A DNA stretch of 64,000 nt from Saccharomyces uvarum. Its lineage: Eukaryota > Ascomycota > Saccharomycetes > Saccharomycetales > Saccharomycetaceae. Below the pieces are notes generated by a model. The model had not been told where the DNA came from, ran no database searches, and saw only the letters and a program-made list of their open reading frames with translations. Below, in pieces: positions 58,546-64,000 of this stretch (the stretch's first letter is position 1; every line of letters starts with the position of its first letter). The translations under genes and the position numbers were made by a program. Location: NCBI GenBank assembly GCA_947243795.1, contig OX365938.1:434001-498000 (forward strand). The letters are read 5' to 3'.

Positions 58546-58624
58546 CATCCAGCGGCAGTCTTTGTTTTGAGGCAATTGTATTTGTTGGTCTTGCGAAATT
58601 TTAGGTTGTTTCCTTGGGGAGCTG

Positions 58625-58681
58625 ATGTCTCATAATATATTTGTTGTATCGAGCGGGATATTATTTATTATATTATATTAA
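58625..58681 (+). CDS. Candidate 18-codon uORF upstream of DAL80
   Basis: ATG at 58625 opens [18 protein letters not shown] and stops at 58679-58681, 20 bases before the DAL80 ATG. It starts about 80 bp after the TATA box, so it may be in the leader, depending on the true transcription start. Confidence 0.35.
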   Translation: MSHNIFVVSSGILFIILY

Positions 58682-58701
58682 ATTATATTATATACGAGAG
58701 A

Positions 58702-59523
58702 ATGGTACTTAGTGATTCGTTGAGACTGCCCTCGCCTTCTCTTTCTGCTGCTGCTGTTGCCGTGGACGACTGTGACGGTGAGGACCACCCCACGTGCCAG
58801 AACTGTTTTACCGTCAAAACCCCCCTCTGGAGAAGAGATGAACACGGCACTGTTCTGTGCAATGCGTGTGGCCTTTTCCTGAAATTGCATGGCGAACCAA
58901 GGCCCATCAGTTTGAAAACTGACACTATCAAGTCCAGAAACAGGAAAAAACTCAACAACAATGCCACCAACAATGCCAGCTCTAACTCTAACGCCCACAA
59001 TAACGACCCAAATAAAATATTCAAAAGAAAAAAACGGCTGCTTACCACCGGTGGTGGCTCGCTGCCCAGTAACAACCCGAAAGTATCCATCTTGGAGAAA
59101 TTCATGGTTAGCGGGTCCATCAAACCGCTGCTGAAACCAAAGGAAGCACTGTCTAGTGCGAAAGACTACCCCATGCAGCGGGGGAAATTCTCCTTGGAAC
59201 CGAGCGAGCCTAGCGGGAAGAACTACCTCTACCAGATCAATGGTTCCGATATATACACGTCAAATATAGAGTTGACAAGGCTACCCACACTGTCAACGTT
59301 ATTGGAGCCGTCCCCCTTCTCAGACCCCACTATACCGGAGATAGAGCTGACTTGGAAGCTGCACAACGAAGAGGAAGTAATCAAGTTGAAGACGAAGATA
59401 AGCGAATTGGAGCTGGTGACAGATTTATATAAAAAGCACATATTCCAACTGAACGAGAAATGCAAGCAACTGGAGGTGGAACTTCACTCCCGAGCCCCGA
59501 TCCAGTCCCGCCCACAACACTGA
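58702..59523 (+). CDS. DAL80: Dal80, GATA-type repressor of nitrogen catabolite genes
   Basis: 273 residues (S. cerevisiae 269). A single GATA zinc finger uses Cys32, Cys35, Cys53 and Cys56 (CQNC-X17-CNAC), followed by the basic tail [16 protein letters not shown]. The C-terminus (about 225-265) is a leucine-zipper-like coiled coil ([20 protein letters not shown]) used for homodimer and Gzf3 heterodimer formation. Dal80 represses GATA-dependent nitrogen genes, including its own. GZF3 is the duplication partner. Only small alanine and asparagine runs vary. Confidence 0.97.
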   Translation: MVLSDSLRLPSPSLSAAAVAVDDCDGEDHPTCQNCFTVKTPLWRRDEHGTVLCNACGLFLKLHGEPRPISLKTDTIKSRNRKKLNNNATNNASSNSNAHNNDPNKIFKRKKRLLTTGGGSLPSNNPKVSILEKFMVSGSIKPLLKPKEALSSAKDYPMQRGKFSLEPSEPSGKNYLYQINGSDIYTSNIELTRLPTLSTLLEPSPFSDPTIPEIELTWKLHNEEEVIKLKTKISELELVTDLYKKHIFQLNEKCKQLEVELHSRAPIQSRPQH

Positions 59524-59610
59524 GTAAGGCTAGGATGTCTATTATAGTATAGTATAGCAGGTTATAGTATATAGTTCAGTATAATTTACTGTCACTTGTC
59601 TTCCCGAAAA

Positions 59611-59617
59611 CGGGTAA
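59611..59617 (+). promoter_or_regulatory. Reb1 site upstream of DID2
   Basis: CGGGTAA (complement of TTACCCG), 128 bp before the DID2 start. Placed as expected for a Reb1-bound nucleosome-free promoter. Confidence 0.5.
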
Positions 59618-59744
59618 CGCTCCGCCGTTTTTTCTACATTGGAAATTGCCCCTAAGGAAATGATAAGAATAGGCGAATGTATAAGAGACCGTTGGGATAG
59701 ACCTGCCAGCTCCGAACCCGTATTAGGTCCTGCATCTCATCGAA

Positions 59745-60359
59745 ATGTCACGTAATTCTGGCGCAGGCTTGGAGAATACGCTTTTCCAACTGAAGTTTAC
59801 CTCAAAACAACTGCAAAAGCAAGCAAATAAGGCGTCGAAGGAGGAGAAACAAGAAACCAACAAACTCAAACGTGCTCTCAACGAAAATGAGGAGATCTCC
59901 CGTATATACGCGTCCAATGCTATAAGGAAGAAAAATGAGCGGTTACAGCTACTGAAACTGGCATCCAGAGTGGATTCTGTCGCATCAAGAGTGCAAACCG
60001 CCGTCACAATGAGACAGGTGTCTGCGTCCATGGGGCAAGTTTGCAAAGGCATGGATAAGGCGTTGCAGAATATGAACCTGCAACAAATAACCATGATAAT
60101 GGACAAATTTGAACAGCAGTTCGAAGACCTGGATACGAGTATCAACGTGTATGAGGATATGGGTGTCAATTCGGATGCTATGCTAGTAGATAATGACAAG
60201 GTGGATGAACTGATGGGCAAAGTGGCTGATGAGAACGGTATGGAATTGAAACAAAGTGCAAAGTTGGATAACGTTCCAGAGATCAAACCTAACGAGATCA
60301 ACGTCGATGAAGAGAAGGAAGATACGCTGGCTCAAAGGTTAAGAGCATTGAGAGGTTGA
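59745..60359 (+). CDS. DID2: Did2 (CHMP1), ESCRT-III-associated protein
   Basis: 204 residues, the same as S. cerevisiae. A basic N-terminal helical core (FQLKFTSKQLQKQANKASKEEK in parts) is followed by an acidic linker and a C-terminal MIM1 helix (DTLAQRLRALRG) that binds the MIT domain of Vps4. Did2 couples ESCRT-III to Vps4 and Vta1 for disassembly after vesicle formation at late endosomes. Also called Chm1 or Fti1. Confidence 0.97.
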   Translation: MSRNSGAGLENTLFQLKFTSKQLQKQANKASKEEKQETNKLKRALNENEEISRIYASNAIRKKNERLQLLKLASRVDSVASRVQTAVTMRQVSASMGQVCKGMDKALQNMNLQQITMIMDKFEQQFEDLDTSINVYEDMGVNSDAMLVDNDKVDELMGKVADENGMELKQSAKLDNVPEIKPNEINVDEEKEDTLAQRLRALRG

Positions 60360-60496
60360 AATATCAACGGTTTACGCATTTCGCCACCTCTACACTTCTG
60401 CTACATTACGTATGTTTATGTATGTTGTACACAAATTCTATACTAAAAACGATAAAAAAGTAAGCCCTTTCATGTCTTGAACTCTCTTTCTCCTCT

Positions 60497-62434
60497 CTAG
60501 ATTGACCATACGTTGATATCTCCGTTATTATGGCCGTTGATGAGAAATCCGTCTTTGTACTTGACGATAGCAATTCTCTCACTGACCTCGTCGCCCTTGA
60601 GCGAGTTTGGTGGTTCAGGCGTCATCCAATGCTCATCGCGTTCCATGTTAAAAACATTAACTCCGTTCTCGTTTGCACCGACGGTAATTAATTTATCATC
60701 AAAATCTAAGGAAGTAATGGGTAAATCATATGCAATGACATCAATGATTGAGCTTGTCCTCAAATCCCAGATCCTTACACTGTTGTCCATGGAGCCCGTG
60801 ACCAATTTTTCAGAATCAAACTTCAAACTCGTGATCCCATCAGTATGACCCTCCAGTGCCCTCACCGGCTTACCGACTCTTAGATCCCATAGTCGTACAA
60901 CCCCATCTTTTGTACCTGAGGCTAACGCGGAATTATAGCACTGAAGCGCACCTATCATTGGAGCTTCGTTGCCAAGTACACATGTGCTATTGATGGCGGA
61001 GCGTGCTGATATCTTAGTGTCGTTATATGTAGGTGTGATAATCAGGTCCAGTTGCTGGACACATTTACCCGTACCCAAGTCCCAGTGGAGTATTTTTCTA
61101 TCTTTGGAGCCACTAATTAAAGCTTCCGAATCAAATGATAAGGCTGTAATTTCGTCACTATGCAACTCGAAATTATGGACACATGGTGTTACAACCTCTT
61201 CCGCGTTCTGTTTCAGGGGGCTTTGATCCGAATAAAGCTCTTTACTCAAGTTCAAGTCCCACATTTTCAAAGTGGCATCTTTACTTCCAGTAATTAGCAT
61301 GTTATAATTTACTCTATCCATTTGCATACAGTTGACCGTGGCAAGATGACCAGGTAACTCTCCAACCTGCCCCCTATGGTTCAAATCCCAAACTTTCACT
61401 ATGCGGTCTTGGTAGCTTGATGAACACAAGGTACCCCATGGTCTATCGAAATCAAGCGCGGTTATACTATTTCCATGTTCTCCATGAGGTATGGTCATTC
61501 TGAAAGCCACAGAATTTCGGTTATGTGTATCTGTGATAGTCTTTAATTTCTTGTTTTTAAGTTGGCGTTTCATATTGGGCTCCTTATGGAAATTCCTCAA
61601 TCGTGTATCGTTAGTTTTATCATCATGCGGCAACGATATTGGTTCTTCGTTGACTGTAGAGAACGAGGCTTCAGATAATGTCTCCTCTTCTAAATCCTCC
61701 TGTATCGTTTCTTTACCGTCGGCTTCCAAACTGTATTCCTTGATAAAATCTATTCTGTCCTTTATTAAGGATACGTCATTTTCAAAAGTGGTGGACTTGT
61801 TATCAATAAGTTGAATTTTTTCAAAGATCTTCAATTTTCTGGAATTTATATCATTTATTATGAGGTCTAACCTGGTCAATTCGTCCATTTCCAGTTTTTT
61901 CTGAACCGACAAATTATCTATATTAGTCTCCACGTTCTGAAGCAGCTTTCCTAAATTATGGCTGGAATACGTTTTATTCACAAAGTCGACGTTTATATCT
62001 CGCGGCAAAATGTGATCTCCCTCATCGCTACTCATATCCTCTCCCACATCGTCTAGCAGACGTCTTTGCTGGACGATGGCAATGGTAGATTTGAATCCTT
62101 CAAACAAAGAAGGTGAATGCCCCTCATCGGCGTCAATGGGTAACGGGTATCGTTGCTTATCCAAATAAGCGAGGATCTTGAAAGTTGTTGCCGAATCAGC
62201 AATATTGTTTTGGAAAAAGGACTTTCCCACTCGATCTTTCTGAAAATATTCTAGACTGTTGGGCCAACCAGTGTTTCCAATCAGTATTAGTTTGCAGAGA
62301 TATTTGTAGACCGGGCCTGTTATGTATTTTTTTAATTGTTGCTGTCCTAATATAGCATTTGGCAGTCTGTTTAATATGATTTCAATGGGTTTGGTCGCCA
62401 GAGATCTCCCTCTCTTACCATTATCTGAGGTCAT
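60497..62434 (-). CDS. CAF4: Caf4, WD40 mitochondrial fission adaptor
   Basis: 645 residues, close to the S. cerevisiae protein. The N-terminal ~160 residues bind Fis1. A coiled coil follows near 180-250 (LSVQKKLEMDELTRLDLIIND in parts). The C-terminal half has seven WD40-type repeats (GNSITALDFDRPWGTLCSSSYQDRIVKVWDL; TGSKDATLKMWDL; SGSKDRKILHWDL; SGTKDGVVRLWDL; TGSMDNSVRIWDL). Caf4 links Fis1 to the dynamin Dnm1 and also contacts the CCR4 complex. MDV1 is its duplication partner. A short uORF ends on its start codon. Confidence 0.96.
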   Translation of the reverse strand: MTSDNGKRGRSLATKPIEIILNRLPNAILGQQQLKKYITGPVYKYLCKLILIGNTGWPNSLEYFQKDRVGKSFFQNNIADSATTFKILAYLDKQRYPLPIDADEGHSPSLFEGFKSTIAIVQQRRLLDDVGEDMSSDEGDHILPRDINVDFVNKTYSSHNLGKLLQNVETNIDNLSVQKKLEMDELTRLDLIINDINSRKLKIFEKIQLIDNKSTTFENDVSLIKDRIDFIKEYSLEADGKETIQEDLEEETLSEASFSTVNEEPISLPHDDKTNDTRLRNFHKEPNMKRQLKNKKLKTITDTHNRNSVAFRMTIPHGEHGNSITALDFDRPWGTLCSSSYQDRIVKVWDLNHRGQVGELPGHLATVNCMQMDRVNYNMLITGSKDATLKMWDLNLSKELYSDQSPLKQNAEEVVTPCVHNFELHSDEITALSFDSEALISGSKDRKILHWDLGTGKCVQQLDLIITPTYNDTKISARSAINSTCVLGNEAPMIGALQCYNSALASGTKDGVVRLWDLRVGKPVRALEGHTDGITSLKFDSEKLVTGSMDNSVRIWDLRTSSIIDVIAYDLPITSLDFDDKLITVGANENGVNVFNMERDEHWMTPEPPNSLKGDEVSERIAIVKYKDGFLINGHNNGDINVWSI

Positions 62435-62487
62435 GCCGTGTTGTTATCTCTCTTTATTGCAGTTTTTTGCTTCTTTTGTTCTTCCAT
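62431..62487 (-). CDS. Candidate 18-codon uORF overlapping the CAF4 start codon
   Basis: ATG at 62487 (minus strand) opens MEEQKKQKTAIKRDNNTA and stops at 62433-62431. The stop shares bases with the CAF4 ATG in the form ATGA. The uORF starts 53 nt before CAF4 and so may be in its leader. Confidence 0.35.
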   Translation of the reverse strand: MEEQKKQKTAIKRDNNTA

Positions 62488-62708
62488 GATTGGTGATTTC
62501 ACTTACTGTTTACCTTTTTCGAGATCGACCTTTTTCCCATCGCAGAAAGAAAAAAGTAATAATGGAAGGTATAATATTACATGCTTGGACGAGAGGCGAC
62601 CTATGGCACACCTGCTAGTTTGGCTTTATATATCAAAGGACAAGCTCATACGTACATATATAACGCGCACGTGTTTATGTGTGCGAAGCGGAGGGCAGAG
62701 ATGAGCGT

Positions 62709-63620
62709 TTACTCTTGAGTAGGAGCGGTTTCTTGCTCTTGCAAGTCTGCAATCTCCATCTCCAGCCGACTAATTTCATCCTTTTCCTTGCGGATAATTC
62801 TGGCAACATCATGAGAGGAGGAAGGATGGTACTGTGACATGGTCCTCAAACGGTCATCTTGAAGCAAAACCTCCTTTTTGATGAACCCCAGCTTGGAAGA
62901 TAGTTGTTCGTAGTTGTGGTACAACTGGTCGTATTCTTGTTTGAACTCCGTGAGCGGCCATAAATCTGTTACTTCTGCCATGACTTTGAGAATTAGATCA
63001 GTGGGGAAGTCCTCCACAAAGATGGTTTTCCGTCTTTGGTTATTGGATTCCTCTTCCATGAGCACGCTTCCGTTTTCCAGGGCATACAATAGCCGTTGAA
63101 TCTGGGAGTCATCTTTGAACACGGCGGATAGTGCTTTGAATGTGCCTGAGCTAGAATTAGAAATGAGCGAGGAGCCTATAAGATCGGTGTCGAACATGAA
63201 GTTGTTCAAGCCAACGCCGCCCGTTGCAGCTGTCTTCCTTCTCTTGTTGTTCAAATCCAAACGATCCTTGTTCAAATACACTTCCTTGGGGACATGGATG
63301 ATTGGTTTTTCACCCGGTTTGCCCAGCCTCCTATTTCTTTTCATATTGGTGTCTCTTTTGTTCACGTAGTCGAACACTCCCTGTTTGCCGTCTCTACGTG
63401 ACACGGACTGTTTGTCGGGATTGACTTTGAACAGCAGGTATGCCTCGTCATGGTTGCAGTCTTTGATCAGCCTTGTGATGTCTTTCCTGAGACTTGCCTT
63501 GTCACTGGTTCCTTGCAGGATGGCATTATGGAATATTCCCGGCGGTTTGAAATACAGCGTGGACACGGAGTCCACGGCTCTATTGATATCGTCTATACAT
63601 CTGTCTAGACTCTCTGCCAT
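62709..63620 (-). CDS. SPC34: Spc34, DASH/Dam1 complex subunit
   Basis: 303 residues (S. cerevisiae 295). The conserved N-terminus (LDRCIDDINRAVDSVSTLYFKPPGIFHNAIL in parts) and the C-terminal coiled coil (KDEISRLEMEIADLQEQE) fit Spc34. The Dam1/DASH ring couples kinetochores to spindle microtubules and is phosphorylated by Ipl1. A basic stretch (NKRDTNMKRNRRLGK) lies mid-protein. The AT dinucleotide repeat in its promoter separates it from KAE1. Confidence 0.94.
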   Translation of the reverse strand: MAESLDRCIDDINRAVDSVSTLYFKPPGIFHNAILQGTSDKASLRKDITRLIKDCNHDEAYLLFKVNPDKQSVSRRDGKQGVFDYVNKRDTNMKRNRRLGKPGEKPIIHVPKEVYLNKDRLDLNNKRRKTAATGGVGLNNFMFDTDLIGSSLISNSSSGTFKALSAVFKDDSQIQRLLYALENGSVLMEEESNNQRRKTIFVEDFPTDLILKVMAEVTDLWPLTEFKQEYDQLYHNYEQLSSKLGFIKKEVLLQDDRLRTMSQYHPSSSHDVARIIRKEKDEISRLEMEIADLQEQETAPTQE

Positions 63621-63756
63621 TTGTAACTATTTGCCTTTACGCTGCTGTATGACCGGCTATTGTTTTGGTGCTGTTTACAGGTTAGTCGATCACTTCCAAT
63701 TCTTTTCTACCTATTTTCGCGCTTTAGGCAATCAATATATGCACGTATAAAGGAAA

Positions 63757-63795
63757 ATATATATATATATATATATATAAATATATATATATATA
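63757..63795. repeat. (AT)n dinucleotide repeat between SPC34 and KAE1
   Basis: About 39 bp of alternating A and T with two small interruptions, in the ~190 bp spacer between SPC34 and KAE1. It is self-complementary and prone to slippage. Confidence 0.85.
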
Positions 63796-63812
63796 AGGCA
63801 ACGGTACATTCA

Positions 63813-64000
63813 CTAGTCACGCCAGGCTGCGTACACTTCGTCGGTTCTGAACTTCTGCGTAACGATGGTTTCGGAAAAGTCTTTCACAATGCCGCCCATT
63901 CTGTACTCCAACAGCCCTGCTTGCGCAATCATGACCCCGTTATCGATACAGAACCTGTTGTCCGTGGCGTGCACCTGCCCGTTGGCCCTGTCTTTGCACA
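63813..64000 (-). CDS. KAE1: Kae1, t6A-tRNA-modifying enzyme (C-terminal fragment)
   Basis: Only the last ~62 codons are inside the window; the gene continues past base 64000. The visible part reads [20 protein letters not shown] and [16 protein letters not shown], then ends DEVYAAWRD. The [10 protein letters not shown] block is a metal-binding motif of the Kae1/TsaD family (its Asp binds the metal). Kae1 is the catalytic subunit of KEOPS/EKC, adding threonylcarbamoyl to A37 of ANN-decoding tRNAs and acting at telomeres. Confidence 0.95.
   Translation of the reverse strand, partial: CKDRANGQVHATDNRFCIDNGVMIAQAGLLEYRMGGIVKDFSETIVTQKFRTDEVYAAWRD

Overview
This window is nuclear DNA from a budding yeast of the Saccharomyces sensu stricto group. 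It carries compact intron-poor genes, two tRNA genes, a split tRNA-Leu(CAA), yeast-type splice signals, and proteins I recognise one after another as the right-arm block of S. cerevisiae chromosome XI from ECM9 (YKR004C) to KAE1 (YKR038C). Order and strand agree with that chromosome throughout, as far as I remember it. Many proteins differ from my recollection of the S. cerevisiae versions by substitutions and by repeat-length changes (Pry2 360 residues against about 329, Spo14 about 1694 against 1683, Aly1 937 against 915, Sap190 1041 against 1033). A sister species therefore seems likelier than S. cerevisiae itself, but I cannot name it from this window alone.

Layout. Positions 1-7.3 kb hold ECM9 (3' end cut by the window, one intron), YKR005C (short intron with unusual splice sites), MRPL13, MEH1 and RSC4. 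7.4-11.1 kb has a displaced inverted copy of ECM9 coding sequence, FOX2 with two oleate response elements, and tRNA-Leu. 11.4-21.1 kb has TOF2, TOS5, a 1.1 kb intergenic region with SBF-like sites, PRY2, YPT52 and YKR015C. 22-31.2 kb has MIC60, HEL1, YKR018C, IRS4 and VPS51. 31.4-42.1 kb has ALY1 (with a possible uORF), NTR2, RQT4, DBP7, RPC37 and GCN3. 42.7-52.9 kb has tRNA-Arg(ACG), BCH2, SAP190, SET3 and GMH1. 53.1-64 kb has SPO14, DAL80 (GATA-rich promoter), DID2, CAF4, SPC34 and the C-terminal end of KAE1.

The genes are unrelated housekeeping and regulatory units, not an operon or island. Themes are membrane traffic (MEH1, YPT52, VPS51, ALY1, BCH2, GMH1, SPO14, DID2), mitochondria (MRPL13, MIC60, CAF4), nutrient response (DAL80, GCN3, SAP190, FOX2), chromatin and chromosome biology (RSC4, TOF2, SET3, SPC34), RNA work (NTR2, DBP7, RQT4, RPC37, KAE1) and phosphoinositide signalling (IRS4). 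Many have whole-genome-duplication partners on chromosome X in S. cerevisiae.

I found no mobile element, CRISPR-like array or inserted foreign gene cluster. The best unexplained observations are the 69/74-bp inverted duplication of ECM9 sequence about 6.6 kb away, the non-canonical YKR005C intron, several start-proximal uORFs (ALY1, CAF4, DAL80, RPC37), and a GC-rich intergenic block upstream of PRY2.
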